The position numbers and the translations under genes were made by a program. From Alphaproteobacteria bacterium (GTDB lineage: Bacteria > Pseudomonadota > Alphaproteobacteria > Geminicoccales > Geminicoccaceae): a stretch of 57,371 nt of DNA. Each line of letters begins with the position of its first letter. Position 1 is the first letter of the stretch. The DNA is taken from contig JALUAG010000041.1 in NCBI GenBank assembly GCA_027045875.1, forward strand, positions 1 through 57,371, given 5' to 3'. A model generated the notes under the pieces. That model was not told the origin of the DNA. It searched no databases and saw only the letters and a program-made list of their open reading frames with translations. Positions 25,467 to 34,401 of the stretch are shown here, piece by piece.

Positions 25467-25931
25467 ATGCCGACTGTATTCGTACTCAACGGTCCCAATC
25501 TCAACCTCCTCGGCAGGCGCGAGCCCGACATCTACGGCCGGGACAGCCTCGAGGACATCGCCGCCCGCTGCCGCGAGGCCGGCCGGCGGCTGGGGCTGGA
25601 CATCGCCTTCCGCCAGACCAATTCCGAAGGCGAGCTCGTGGGCTGGATCCAGGAGGCGATCGAGGCGGCGGCGGCCCTCGTCGTCAACGCCGGTGCCTAC
25701 ACCCACACCTCGGTCGCGGTGCTGGACGCGCTGCGGGCCTTTCCCGGACCGATCGTCGAGGTGCATCTCTCGAACCCCCATCGCCGCGAGGCCTTCCGTG
25801 CCCGTTCCTACGTCTCGCTGGCGGCGGACGGCGTGATCTGCGGCTTCGGCGCCACCGGCTATCTGCTGGCCCTCGAGGCCGTGGCCGAGCGCCTGCGGGA
25901 CCGCCGCGAAGAGACCGAACCCGAAGCGTGA
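25467..25931 (+). CDS. aroQ: Type II 3-dehydroquinate dehydratase
   Basis: A 154-residue dodecameric enzyme making 3-dehydroshikimate in the shikimate pathway. Catalytic segments are present: [18 protein letters not shown] (Arg and Tyr of the mobile loop), [24 protein letters not shown] and [15 protein letters not shown] (catalytic His and substrate Arg). Length is normal. The stop overlaps a possible GTG start of accB, and accBC-aat follow in the same direction, an arrangement frequent in alphaproteobacteria. Confidence 0.96.
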   Translation: MPTVFVLNGPNLNLLGRREPDIYGRDSLEDIAARCREAGRRLGLDIAFRQTNSEGELVGWIQEAIEAAAALVVNAGAYTHTSVAVLDALRAFPGPIVEVHLSNPHRREAFRARSYVSLAADGVICGFGATGYLLALEAVAERLRDRREETEPEA

Positions 25932-25933
25932 CC

Positions 25934-26395
25934 ATGGCCAGTATCGACATCGACATCGCCTACATCGAGAAGCTCGCCGAGCTGCTCGAACGCACCGGTC
26001 TCACCGAGATCGAGATCGGCCAGGGGGAGACCCGGCTGCGGGTCGCCCGCCAGATCCAGGCCCGGCTGGAGTACGCCTCGCCGCCGCCGGCCCCGCCGCC
26101 CGCCGCCGCCGAGGCCCCGGCCCCGGCACCGGTGCCCGAGGCGGCCGCCGAGGCGCCGCAGGCCGGCGCCGTCACCGCCCCCATGGTGGGTACCGTCTAT
26201 CTGGCGCCCGAGCCCGGGGCCGATCCCTTCGTGCGGGTCGGCGACCGGGTGCAGGAGGGCCAGACCCTGCTCATCATCGAGGCGATGAAGGTGATGAACA
26301 CCATCCGCGCGCCGCGCGCCGGCACGGTGACGCGGATCCTGGTCGAGAACGCCCAGCCGGTCGAGTTCGGCGAGCCGCTGATGGTCATCGAGTGA
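25934..26395 (+). CDS. accB: Acetyl-CoA carboxylase biotin carboxyl carrier protein
   Basis: A 153-residue BCCP carrying biotin between the carboxylase and transferase of acetyl-CoA carboxylase, the first step of fatty acid synthesis. An N-terminal helical part (IDIAYIEKLAELLERTGLTE) is joined by an Ala/Pro-rich linker (residues 50-75) to the biotinyl domain with GTVYLAPEPGADPFV and the biotinylated lysine in EAMKVMN. Start: ATG 25934 is used; GTG at 25928 is in frame and would make a GTGA overlap with aroQ. accC begins 10 bp downstream. Confidence 0.95.
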   Translation: MASIDIDIAYIEKLAELLERTGLTEIEIGQGETRLRVARQIQARLEYASPPPAPPPAAAEAPAPAPVPEAAAEAPQAGAVTAPMVGTVYLAPEPGADPFVRVGDRVQEGQTLLIIEAMKVMNTIRAPRAGTVTRILVENAQPVEFGEPLMVIE

Positions 26396-26405
26396 AGCGC
26401 GTGCC

Positions 26406-27752
26406 GTGATCCGCAAGCTCCTGATCGCCAACCGCGGAGAGATCGCGCTCAGGGTCCTCAGGGCCTGCCAGGAGCTGGGGATCGCGAGCGTCGCCGTCCA
26501 TTCCACCGCCGACACCGACGCCATGCACGTGCGGCTGGCCGACGAGAGCGTGTGCATCGGCCCGCCCCCGGCCAAGGAATCCTACCTCAACGCCGCCGCC
26601 ATCCTGGCCGCCGCCGAGATCACCGGCGCCGACGCCATCCATCCCGGCTACGGTTTCCTCTCGGAGAACGCCGATTTCGCCCAGATGGTGACCGAGCACG
26701 GCTTCACCTTCGTCGGCCCGTCGGCGGAACACATCCGCATCATGGGCGACAAGGTGGAGGCCAAGCGCCACATGCGCCGCCTCGGGGTGCCGGTGGTGCC
26801 GGGCAGCGACGGGCCGGTGGCGGAGGAGGAGGAAGCGCGGCTGCTGGCCGGGGAGATCGGCTATCCGGTGCTGGTCAAGGCGGTGGCCGGCGGCGGCGGC
26901 CGCGGCATGGTGGTGGTCCGGGACGACAGCGAGCTCGCGCGCGCCCTCAACATCGCCCGCAACGAGGCGCGCGCCGGCTTCGGTGACGACCGGGTCTATC
27001 TCGAGAAGTTCCTCGACCGGCCGCGGCACATCGAGGTCCAGGTGCTGGGCGATCTGCACGGCAACGTGGTCCATCTGTTCGAACGTGACTGCTCGATCCA
27101 GCGCCGGCACCAGAAGGTGGTGGAGGAGGCCCCCTCGCCGGTGCTGAGCGAGGAGCAGCGCCGGGAGATCGGCGCCACCGTGGCGGCGGCCATGGCCGAA
27201 CTCGGCTACGTGGGCGCCGGCACCGTCGAGTTCCTCTATCAGGACGGCGACTTCTACTTCATCGAGATGAACACCCGGCTGCAGGTCGAGCATCCGGTGA
27301 CCGAGATGATCACCGGCATCGACATCGTGCGCGAGCAGATCCGGGTCGCCGCCGGTCTGCCCCTCGGCTTCGACCAGGAGGGGGTGCGCCTCTCGGGACA
27401 CGCCATCGAATGCCGCATCACCGCCGAGGATCCGGAGACCATGCTGCCGGCGCCCGGCCGGGTGGAGGCCTACCATCCGCCGGGCGGCCCGGGGGTGCGG
27501 ATCGATTCCGCCCTCTACGCCGGCTACCGGGTGCCGCCCTTCTACGACAGTCTGATCGCCAAGCTGGTGGTCCACGACGGCGATCGCCAGCAGTGCCTGC
27601 GGCGGCTCGCGCGCAGCCTCGGGGAATTCGTGATCGACGGTATGCCTTCGACGCTTCGCCTCTTGCGCGAGATTGTCGAAAGTGAGCAAATGCACGGCGG
27701 GGACTACGATATCGGCTGGCTCGAGCGCTTCCTCGAGCAGCGCCGGAAATAG
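26406..27752 (+). CDS. accC: Acetyl-CoA carboxylase biotin carboxylase subunit
   Basis: A 448-residue ATP-grasp enzyme that carboxylates biotin on AccB. Visible: KLLIANRGEIALRVLRAC at the N-terminus, HPGYGFLSENADFA, the glycine-rich loop GGGGRGMVVV, RDCSIQRRHQKVVEEAPSP, the active-site MNTRLQVEHPVTEMITG, and the C-terminal AEDPETMLPAPGRV. Start is GTG at 26406 (product starts IRKLLIANRGE after the initiator), 10 bp after accB. Length is exactly that of the family. aat follows after 35 bp. Confidence 0.97.
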   Translation: MIRKLLIANRGEIALRVLRACQELGIASVAVHSTADTDAMHVRLADESVCIGPPPAKESYLNAAAILAAAEITGADAIHPGYGFLSENADFAQMVTEHGFTFVGPSAEHIRIMGDKVEAKRHMRRLGVPVVPGSDGPVAEEEEARLLAGEIGYPVLVKAVAGGGGRGMVVVRDDSELARALNIARNEARAGFGDDRVYLEKFLDRPRHIEVQVLGDLHGNVVHLFERDCSIQRRHQKVVEEAPSPVLSEEQRREIGATVAAAMAELGYVGAGTVEFLYQDGDFYFIEMNTRLQVEHPVTEMITGIDIVREQIRVAAGLPLGFDQEGVRLSGHAIECRITAEDPETMLPAPGRVEAYHPPGGPGVRIDSALYAGYRVPPFYDSLIAKLVVHDGDRQQCLRRLARSLGEFVIDGMPSTLRLLREIVESEQMHGGDYDIGWLERFLEQRRK

Positions 27753-27787
27753 GTTCGCCCCCTTTCCCCGTCTGTTCGGATGCCGAC

Positions 27788-28552
27788 ATGCAGGCACTGC
27801 CGCCGGAACTCATCATAAGCGCCTATGCCAACGGACTCTTTCCCATGGCGCGTGACCGGCACGATCCCGCCATCCACTGGCTCGACCCGATCCGCCGCGG
27901 CATCCTCCCCCTCGACGGCTTCCACGTCCCCCGCAGCCTCCGCAAGCTGCTGCGCCGCGCCCCCTTCGAGATCCGCATCGACACGAGCTTTCCGGCGGTC
28001 ATCCACGCCTGCGCCGAACCGACCCCGGACCGCCCCCGCACCTGGCTCAACGACGAGCTGATCGAGGCCTACATCGCGATGGCCGCCCGCGGCTTCGCCC
28101 ACAGCATCGAATGCTGGCGCGAGGATCGCCTGGTGGGCGGGCTCTACGGGGTGGTGCTGGGGGCCGCCTTCTTCGGCGAGAGCATGTTCAGCCGCGCCCG
28201 CGACGCCAGCAAGGTGGCGCTGGTGGAGCTCGTCTGCCGGCTGCGGGCCGCCCGCTTCGAGCTCCTCGACACCCAGTTCGTGACCGATCACCTGAAACGC
28301 TTCGGGGCCATCGAGATCAGCCGGCAGGACTACCGCATCCGCCTGCGGCGGGCGATCGTCAAGCACGCCGTCTTCCCGCTCGAGGACTATTCGTTCGCGT
28401 TCCGCGAGTTCGGCAGGAGGAACACGTCCGGCGGCAGCGGCACGGCCCCCTCGCCGTCGGCCGGCGCCTCCCCGGGCGGCGTCGCCGAGCCCCCGGGCGC
28501 CCGCGCCTCGGGCGGCAGCGGCTCCTCGCAGTCCAGCACCCAGACGTCGTAG
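27788..28552 (+). CDS. aat: Leucyl/phenylalanyl-tRNA--protein transferase
   Basis: A 254-residue enzyme that attaches Leu or Phe from tRNA to proteins with N-terminal Lys or Arg, sending them to ClpS/ClpAP. Core motifs: AYANGLFPMARDR, WLDPIRRGILPLD, the GNAT-fold GGLYGVVLGAAFFGESMFSR, DASKVALVELV and LLDTQFVTDHLKRFGA. The core ends near residue 213 (FREFG); the remaining about 40 residues are Gly/Ser/Ala-rich and lie antisense to the end of the convergent DUF2155 gene for 166 bp. Last gene of the aroQ-accBC run. Confidence 0.92.
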   Translation: MQALPPELIISAYANGLFPMARDRHDPAIHWLDPIRRGILPLDGFHVPRSLRKLLRRAPFEIRIDTSFPAVIHACAEPTPDRPRTWLNDELIEAYIAMAARGFAHSIECWREDRLVGGLYGVVLGAAFFGESMFSRARDASKVALVELVCRLRAARFELLDTQFVTDHLKRFGAIEISRQDYRIRLRRAIVKHAVFPLEDYSFAFREFGRRNTSGGSGTAPSPSAGASPGGVAEPPGARASGGSGSSQSSTQTS

Positions 28553-28887
28553 ACGGGGTGCTCGAGGGCCGAGATCGAGGGGCTCGAGGCGAACATCCAG
28601 CCGCTGAACACCCGCTCCGCCGGCCGCCCCGGATCCACCGCCTCGATCTCGAGGAAGGCGGCACTCTCCGGGGGCTCCACCGGCGGCGACTTGTAGCAGG
28701 CGCGGGCGGTGATCTCGAGGGTACCGAAGCGCACCATCTCGCCGACGCGGGCGGTGAAGGTGGAGATGCGGGCGGTGATCTTGTCGAGCCCCTGCAGCAC
28801 CACCACCGCATAGGGCTCGACGACGGCGGCGGAGGCGGTGGCCGGCAGGGCGAGGAGCGCCAGGAGGCAGCCGGCGGCGATCCTCAC
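28387..28887 (-). CDS. DUF2155 domain-containing exported protein
   Basis: A 166-residue protein with a clear Sec signal peptide (LAALLALPATASA, cleavage near residue 20), so periplasmic. The DUF2155 core runs to about residue 120, with VVVLQGLDKITARISTFTARVG, GTLEITARACYKSPPVEPPE, FSGWMFASSPSISALEHPVYDVWV. The last 46 residues are Pro/Glu/Gly-rich and encoded opposite the aat tail. Its ATG overlaps the mlaD stop as ATGA. The domain is widespread in alphaproteobacteria beside mlaD and may act in envelope lipid handling; no activity is known to me. Confidence 0.85.
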   Translation of the reverse strand: MRIAAGCLLALLALPATASAAVVEPYAVVVLQGLDKITARISTFTARVGEMVRFGTLEITARACYKSPPVEPPESAAFLEIEAVDPGRPAERVFSGWMFASSPSISALEHPVYDVWVLDCEEPLPPEARAPGGSATPPGEAPADGEGAVPLPPDVFLLPNSRNANE

Positions 28888-29345
28888 GGCTTCGATCCGC
28901 CTTCCTGCTGGCCGCCGAAGATGAAGCGACCCACCAGATCCTCGAGATTGACCGGCGGCTGGGTGAAGGTGATGCGTCCGCCCGGCGGCAGCATGTCCTC
29001 CTCGGCGCCGGGGATGATCGACAGATACTTGCTGCCGAGAAGGCCCGAGCTCACGATCGCCGCCGAACTGTCGCGCGGCAGCCTGACGTCGCTGCGCACG
29101 CTGAACACCACCTCGGCCCGGTAGGTGTCGAGGTCGAGCTTCTCCTCCACCACCTTGCCCACCCGGATGCCGCTCACCCGGACCTCGGCGCCGATCTCGA
29201 GCCCGTCGATGCGATCGAAGGCGGCGGTCAGGAGATAGCCGTCGGGGCTCGCCACGTTGCTGCGGGTGTAGGCCCAGAAGAGAAACCCGAAGGCCACCAG
29301 CAGCACCACGGCACCGAGCAGCGTTTCGACGATGTTACGCGACAT
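28884..29345 (-). CDS. mlaD: Outer-membrane lipid asymmetry maintenance protein MlaD
   Basis: A 153-residue MCE-domain protein. One N-terminal membrane helix (LLGAVVLLVAFGFLFWAYT) anchors it in the inner membrane; the MCE domain follows in the periplasm (YLLTAAFDRIDGLEIGAEVRVSGIRVG, RDSSAAIVSSGLLGSKYLSI). It forms the hexameric ring of the Mla phospholipid transport system. The C-terminal part (VNLEDLVGRFIFG) is the pore-forming helix. mlaE and mlaF are not adjacent. It is coupled to the downstream DUF2155 gene, and ftsY lies 51 bp upstream on the same strand. Confidence 0.9.
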   Translation of the reverse strand: MSRNIVETLLGAVVLLVAFGFLFWAYTRSNVASPDGYLLTAAFDRIDGLEIGAEVRVSGIRVGKVVEEKLDLDTYRAEVVFSVRSDVRLPRDSSAAIVSSGLLGSKYLSIIPGAEEDMLPPGGRITFTQPPVNLEDLVGRFIFGGQQEGGSKP

Positions 29346-29396
29346 CCCTCGTTCCCCGTTGCCGGTGCCGCCGACCGCCGCACCTCGCTCGCCGCC

Positions 29397-30335
29397 TCAC
29401 GCCGGCTCCTCCTCGAGCCCGAGCAGCGCCCGGGCGAAGGCCTCGGGCGCGAAGGGCTGCAGATCCTCGGCCGTCTCGCCGACGCCGATGGCATGTACCG
29501 GCAGACCGAAACGGCGTGCAAGGGCGACTACCACGCCGCCCTTGGCGGTGCCGTCGAGCTTGGTGACGACGAGCCCCGTGACATCGACCATCGCCCGGAA
29601 GGTCTCCACCTGGGCGTGGGCGTTCTGGCCGGTGGTGGCGTCGAGCACCAGCAGCACGTCGTGGGGCGCGGCCGGGTCGAGCTTCCTGAGCACGCGCACG
29701 ATCTTGGCCAGCTCGTCCATCAGCGCCTGCTTGTTGTGGAGCCGGCCGGCGGTGTCGATCAGCAGCACGTCGAACCCCTCGCGCCGCGCCCGTTCGAGGG
29801 CCTCGTAGGCGAGACCGGCGGCATCGGCGCCCGGCCGGCCGGTGACCACCGGCGCGCCGGTGCGCTCGCCCCAGATCACGAGCTGTTCCACCGCCGCCGC
29901 CCGGAAGGTGTCGCAGGCGGCGAGCATCACCCGTCGGCCGCGGGCGCGCATCTGCCGGGCGAGCTTGCCGATGGTCGTCGTCTTGCCGACCCCGTTGACG
30001 CCCGCCACCAGGATCACCTGCGGGCGCGCCTCGGTACGCTCCGGCAGCGGCTTCGCCACCGGCTCCAGGATGCGGGCCACCGCCGCCGCCAGGGCCTCGC
30101 GGATCTCGCGGTCCGTCACCTCCCGGCCGAAGCGGCCGCGCGAGAGCTCGGCGATCAGCTCGCCCGCCGTCTCGACGCCGAGATCGGCCATGATCAGCGC
30201 CTCTTCGAGCTCCTCCAGCGCCTCGGCGTCGAGCCGGCGCCGGCGCAGCACGCCACCGATGCGCTCCTTGAGGCTGTTCGAGGAGCGGGCGAGCCCCTGC
30301 TTCAGGCGTTGCAGCCAGCCGAGCCTTTCAGCCAT
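29397..30335 (-). CDS. ftsY: Signal recognition particle receptor FtsY
   Basis: A 312-residue SRP-GTPase docking ribosome-SRP complexes at the inner membrane. The N-terminal A-domain is short and lacks the acidic extension of E. coli FtsY. NG-domain motifs: GVNGVGKTTTIGKLA (P-loop), [38 protein letters not shown] and GVGETAEDLQPF. Its start overlaps the end of mtaB by 8 bp. Its partner ffh is encoded 2.3 kb away in the divergent operon. Confidence 0.96.
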   Translation of the reverse strand: MAERLGWLQRLKQGLARSSNSLKERIGGVLRRRRLDAEALEELEEALIMADLGVETAGELIAELSRGRFGREVTDREIREALAAAVARILEPVAKPLPERTEARPQVILVAGVNGVGKTTTIGKLARQMRARGRRVMLAACDTFRAAAVEQLVIWGERTGAPVVTGRPGADAAGLAYEALERARREGFDVLLIDTAGRLHNKQALMDELAKIVRVLRKLDPAAPHDVLLVLDATTGQNAHAQVETFRAMVDVTGLVVTKLDGTAKGGVVVALARRFGLPVHAIGVGETAEDLQPFAPEAFARALLGLEEEPA

Positions 30336-31596
30336 GGTCCGCGGGCCTCGCCAGCAGCACGCCGTCGGAGGTGCCGGTGATGGTCACCGGCGTCAGCTGC
30401 CCGGCCACCGCCCCCTCCGTCTCCGCGAGGCGGGCCGGCGCGAAATGCTCGGTGTGGCCGCCGCCACCGCGTTCGACGAGCAGGGTGCGCCGCTTTCCCA
30501 CCTCGGCGGCGAGGAAGCGCTCCAGCATCGCCTCGCCGCGGGCGCGCAGCCGCGCCGCCCGCTCGCGCCGCACCTCCCGCGGCACCTGCGGCATGCGCGC
30601 GGCGGGCGTGCCGGGCCTCGGCGAATAGGGAAAGACGTGGAGGAAGGTGAACTCCGCCTCCTCCACGAGATCGAGGGTCCGCGCGAACATCGCCTCGTCC
30701 TCGGTGGGAAAGCCGGCAATGAGATCGGCGCCGAACACGAGATCCGGCCGCAGCCGGCGAAGCTCGGCCACCAGCCGCAGGACATCCGCCCGGCCATGGC
30801 GGCGGCGCATGCGCTTGAGCACGAGATCGTCCCCCGCCTGCACCGAGAGATGGAGGTGCGGCATCAGCCGCTCCTCCTCGGCGAAGGCCCGGGCGAGGGC
30901 CGGATCCACCTCCGCCGGGTCGATCGAGGACAGGCGCAGCCGCGGCAGCCCGGGCACTTCCCGCAGCAGCCGGCGGACGAGATGGCCGAGCCGCGGGCGC
31001 TCCGGGAGATCGGTCCCCCAGGAGGTGAGATCGACCCCCGTCAGCACCACCTCCCGGTAGCCCCGGGCCACCAGCAGCCGGGTCTGGGCGACGATCTCCG
31101 CCGGCGGCAGGCTGCGGCTGGGCCCGCGCCCCATGGGAATGACGCAGAAGGTGCAGCGGTGATCGCAGCCCTGCTGGATCTGGACGAAGGCGCGGCTGCG
31201 GCCGTCGAAGCCCTCCACCAGATGGCCCGCGATCTCCCGCACGGTGGCGATGTCGGCCACCTGCAGCCGCGCAGCACCACCGGCGGCGAGCGCCCGCCAG
31301 GTCTCCGGCCGCAGCTTCTCGCGGTTGCCGAGCACGTGATCCACCTCGGCCATGGCGGCGTAGCGGTCGGGGGCGATCTGGGCGGCGCAGCCGGTGACCA
31401 CGATCCGCGCGTCCGGATGCTCGCGGCGGGCGCGGCGGATCGCCTGGCGGGCCTGGCGCTCGGCCTCGGCGGTCACCGCGCAGGTGTGGACGATCACCGT
31501 CTCACGGATGCCCGCCGCCTGCGCGTGGCGGCGCATCACCTCCGATTCGAAGGTGTTGAGACGACAGCCGAAGGTTACGATCCGGGGCGTGCGCAT
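30328..31596 (-). CDS. mtaB: tRNA (N6-threonylcarbamoyladenosine(37)-C2)-methylthiotransferase MtaB
   Basis: A 422-residue radical-SAM enzyme converting t6A37 to ms2t6A in tRNAs reading ANN codons. The UPF0004 N-domain binds the first cluster (FGCRLNTFESEVM, TCAVTAEA, TGCAAQIAP); the radical-SAM core has QQGCDHRCTFCVIPMGRG, and the C-terminal TRAM domain (RTLLVERGGGGHTEHFAPA) binds RNA. It starts immediately after the dapF stop with no gap. dapF-mtaB-ftsY is a common alphaproteobacterial order. Confidence 0.94.
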   Translation of the reverse strand: MRTPRIVTFGCRLNTFESEVMRRHAQAAGIRETVIVHTCAVTAEAERQARQAIRRARREHPDARIVVTGCAAQIAPDRYAAMAEVDHVLGNREKLRPETWRALAAGGAARLQVADIATVREIAGHLVEGFDGRSRAFVQIQQGCDHRCTFCVIPMGRGPSRSLPPAEIVAQTRLLVARGYREVVLTGVDLTSWGTDLPERPRLGHLVRRLLREVPGLPRLRLSSIDPAEVDPALARAFAEEERLMPHLHLSVQAGDDLVLKRMRRRHGRADVLRLVAELRRLRPDLVFGADLIAGFPTEDEAMFARTLDLVEEAEFTFLHVFPYSPRPGTPAARMPQVPREVRRERAARLRARGEAMLERFLAAEVGKRRTLLVERGGGGHTEHFAPARLAETEGAVAGQLTPVTITGTSDGVLLARPADHG

Positions 31597-32430
31597 TCAG
31601 TCCGACAACAGCTCCCGAGGGTCGAAGGTGCCGCGGAAACAGTAGGCGGCGGGGCCGGTCATCTCCACCGGGCCCTCGCCCGGCCAGGAGATCTCGAGAA
31701 CACCGCCATCCAATATGAGGCGGGCGCCCTTCTCCACAAGCCCGCGCCGCACCGCCGCCACCAGGGCGGCACAGGCGCCGCTGCCGCAGGCGAGGGTGAG
31801 GCCGCTGCCGCGCTCGAACACCCGAAGGCGGATCCCGTCGCCCTCCCGCGGTTGCGCGAAGCCCACGTTCACCCCCTCGGGGAAGAAGGGGTGCCGCGCG
31901 ATCCGGCTCCCCAGCCGCTCGACATCGAGCCCCTCCAGCTCCTCGACGAAGAAGACCGCGTGCGGATTGCCCATGTTCACCCCGACGGGCGGCGGCAGCC
32001 CGGGGACCGCCACCGGCAGGGCGAGGGTGTCGCAGGGCTCGGCCACCGGGATCTCGTTCCACGTGAGCCGCGGCGGCGGCAGCCATACGGTCACCCGCCC
32101 GTCGTCACCCACCCGCGTCGGGATGCGGCCGGCCGCGCTCGCCAGCACCGGCTCCCTGCCCTCCCCGGTATCCGCCAGCAGCCGCGCGACGCAGCGGGTG
32201 GCATTGCCGCAGGCCCCGGCCTCGCCGCCGTCGGCGTTGAAGAAGCGCAGGCGCGCCGCCGCCTCCGCCGCCGGTTCCAGCAGCACCAGCTGGTCGCAGC
32301 CGATGCCGCGATGCCGGTCGGCCAGGCGGCGGATCAGCTCCGGTGACGGCGCGGGGCTTCCGGCACGACGGTCGATGATCACGAAATCGTTGCCGCAGCC
32401 CTGCATCTTGACGAAGGGGACGCTGCACAT
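31597..32430 (-). CDS. dapF: Diaminopimelate epimerase
   Basis: A 277-residue cofactor-free epimerase making meso-diaminopimelate for lysine and peptidoglycan. The two catalytic cysteines are in GGEAGACGNATRC and LTLACGSGACAALVA. MCSVPFVKMQGCGNDFVIID at the start and GVNMGNPHAVFFVE are typical. The ATG at 32430 begins the conserved N-terminus; longer in-frame readings extend into the promoter region and are not supported. First gene of the dapF-mtaB-ftsY unit, divergent from ffh. Confidence 0.95.
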   Translation of the reverse strand: MCSVPFVKMQGCGNDFVIIDRRAGSPAPSPELIRRLADRHRGIGCDQLVLLEPAAEAAARLRFFNADGGEAGACGNATRCVARLLADTGEGREPVLASAAGRIPTRVGDDGRVTVWLPPPRLTWNEIPVAEPCDTLALPVAVPGLPPPVGVNMGNPHAVFFVEELEGLDVERLGSRIARHPFFPEGVNVGFAQPREGDGIRLRVFERGSGLTLACGSGACAALVAAVRRGLVEKGARLILDGGVLEISWPGEGPVEMTGPAAYCFRGTFDPRELLSD

Positions 32431-32514
32431 CACGCGCGGCAATAGAGAGCACCACCGGGCCGAAAGCAACCCCCGGGCACCCGCCGCGGCGGGCGGCGGA
32501 AGGGGCGGAAAACC

Positions 32515-32542
32515 TTGACTTCGGCCGCTTCCGGCCCATAAA
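32515..32542 (+). promoter_or_regulatory. Promoter of the ffh-rpsP-rimM-trmD-rplS operon
   Basis: TTGACT (32515-32520) and CATAAA (32537-32542) lie 16 bases apart in the 217-bp gap between divergent dapF and ffh. The transcript would have a leader of about 100 nt. No dapF promoter of similar quality was recognised on the other strand. Confidence 0.6.
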
Positions 32543-32647
32543 AACGGCCACTGCTTCGGGTGGCCGCCCAGCGGCGCCAAGCCAGCACCTGTGCGTCACG
32601 ACGCCTCGGACCCGGCGGGACCGAGCGCGCGGTTTTGCTTGGAAGCC

Positions 32648-34000
32648 ATGTTCGAGAACCTGACCAGCCGTCTCGGCACCGTCTTCGATCGCCTCAAGCG
32701 CCGCGGCGCGCTCGGGGAGGCGGACGTGGACGCCGCGCTGCGGGAGATCCGCGTGGCGCTGCTGGAGGCCGACGTGGCCCTGCCGGTGGTCAAGGATTTC
32801 GTCCGCGGCGTGCGCGAGAAGGCGGTCGGCCGGGAGGTGCTCAAGAGCGTCACCCCGGGCCAGATGGTGGTCAAGATCGTCCACGACCACCTGGTGGAGC
32901 TCCTGGGCGGCACCCATGCGGCGCTGCGCTACGGCCCGCCGCCCTCGGCGATCCTGATGGTCGGCCTCCAGGGCTCGGGCAAGACGACGACGAGCGCCAA
33001 GCTCGCCCGCCGCATCGAGACGCGCGACAGGAAGCGGGTGCTGCTCGCCTCCCTCGACGTGCAGCGGCCGGCCGCCCAGGAGCAGCTCGCCACCTTGGCC
33101 CGCCAGGCGGGCGTGGCCGCGCTGCCGATCGTGCCGGGCGAGGATCCGCCGGCCATCGCCCGGCGGGCGCTCGAGACGGCACGGCGGGAGGGCTACGACG
33201 TCGTCGTCCTGGATACCGCCGGCCGCCTGCACGTGGACGAGGCGCTGATGCGCGAGCTCGAGACGGTGCGCGACCTCGTCGCGCCGGCCGAGACGCTGCT
33301 CGTGGCCGACGCGCTGACCGGTCAGGATGCGGTCAACGTCGCCCGTCAATTCCACGAGCGCATCGGCGTGAGCGGCATCGTGCTCACCCGCATGGACGGC
33401 GATGCCCGGGGCGGCGCCGCGCTGTCCATGCGGGCGGTGACCGGCCAGCCCATCAAGTTCGTCGGCACCGGCGAGAAGCTCGATGCGCTCGACGCCTTCC
33501 ATCCCGAGCGCATGGCCTCGCGCATCCTCGACATGGGCGATGTGGTCTCGCTGGTCGAGAAGGTCGCCGAGACGGTGGACCGCGACGAGGCGGAGCGGAT
33601 GGCCCGGCGCATGGCCAAGGGCCGTTTCGATCTCAACGACCTGCGAAAGCAGCTCCAGCAGATGCGCAAGATGGGCGGGATGAGCGGCATCCTGGCCCAG
33701 CTTCCCGGCGTCGCCAGGATGAAGCAGCAGCTCGCCAAGGCCAACGTCGACGAGAAGATGATCGTGCGCCAGTGCGCCATCATCGATTCGATGACCCCGC
33801 AGGAGCGTCGGCGACCGGAGATCATCCACGCCTCGCGCAAGCGCCGCATCGCCCGCGGGTCCGGTACCAACGTGCAGGACGTGAACAGGCTCCTGAAGCA
33901 GCACCGGCAGATGCAGGACATGCTCAAGCGGGCGAAGAAGGCGGGCGGCATCCAGAACCTGCTCGGCCGGGGTCTTCCGCCCGGCATGCTGCCCCACTGA
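32648..34000 (+). CDS. ffh: Signal recognition particle protein (SRP54 homologue)
   Basis: A 450-residue SRP GTPase binding signal sequences of nascent membrane proteins. N and G domains: [76 protein letters not shown]. The methionine-rich M domain contains [19 protein letters not shown] and the SRP-RNA binding part [19 protein letters not shown]. The start ATGTTCGAG at 32648 follows GGA. rpsP follows after 34 bp. The SRP RNA gene was not found in this window. Confidence 0.97.
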   Translation: MFENLTSRLGTVFDRLKRRGALGEADVDAALREIRVALLEADVALPVVKDFVRGVREKAVGREVLKSVTPGQMVVKIVHDHLVELLGGTHAALRYGPPPSAILMVGLQGSGKTTTSAKLARRIETRDRKRVLLASLDVQRPAAQEQLATLARQAGVAALPIVPGEDPPAIARRALETARREGYDVVVLDTAGRLHVDEALMRELETVRDLVAPAETLLVADALTGQDAVNVARQFHERIGVSGIVLTRMDGDARGGAALSMRAVTGQPIKFVGTGEKLDALDAFHPERMASRILDMGDVVSLVEKVAETVDRDEAERMARRMAKGRFDLNDLRKQLQQMRKMGGMSGILAQLPGVARMKQQLAKANVDEKMIVRQCAIIDSMTPQERRRPEIIHASRKRRIARGSGTNVQDVNRLLKQHRQMQDMLKRAKKAGGIQNLLGRGLPPGMLPH

Positions 34001-34034
34001 CACGATCACGACAGAGGACGAGGAGTTTCCAGCG

Positions 34035-34373
34035 ATGGCCGTACGCATCCGTCTCGCCCGGGGAGGCACCAAGAAGCGCCCCTTCTACCGCATCGTCGCC
34101 GCCGATTCGCGCAGCCCGCGCGACGGCCGCTTCATCGAGAAGCTGGGCACCTACAATCCGCTGCTGCCCGACGACCATCCCGAACGGGTGACGCTGAACG
34201 AGGAGCGCATCCGCCACTGGCTGTCGGTGGGCGCGCAGTATTCCGATCGGGTCGCACGGTTCCTCGACAAGGCCGGCATCGTTCCCGGCGCCACCCGCCT
34301 GCGCGGCACCGGCAAGCGGGCCCAGGAGATCGCCGCCAGGAAGCGGGCGGAGGCCGAGGCGGCCGAGGCCTGA
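34035..34373 (+). CDS. rpsP: 30S ribosomal protein S16
   Basis: A 112-residue S16 that helps fold the 5' domain of 16S r[24 protein letters not shown] and [16 protein letters not shown] are the family signature. The C-terminus adds about 25 residues rich in Ala/Glu/Arg, usual for alphaproteobacteria. It lies between ffh and rimM in the standard rpsP-rimM-trmD-rplS arrangement. Confidence 0.97.
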   Translation: MAVRIRLARGGTKKRPFYRIVAADSRSPRDGRFIEKLGTYNPLLPDDHPERVTLNEERIRHWLSVGAQYSDRVARFLDKAGIVPGATRLRGTGKRAQEIAARKRAEAEAAEA

Positions 34374-34401
34374 GGTCGCGGCGGCCCGGGGAACAGGCGC
34401 G

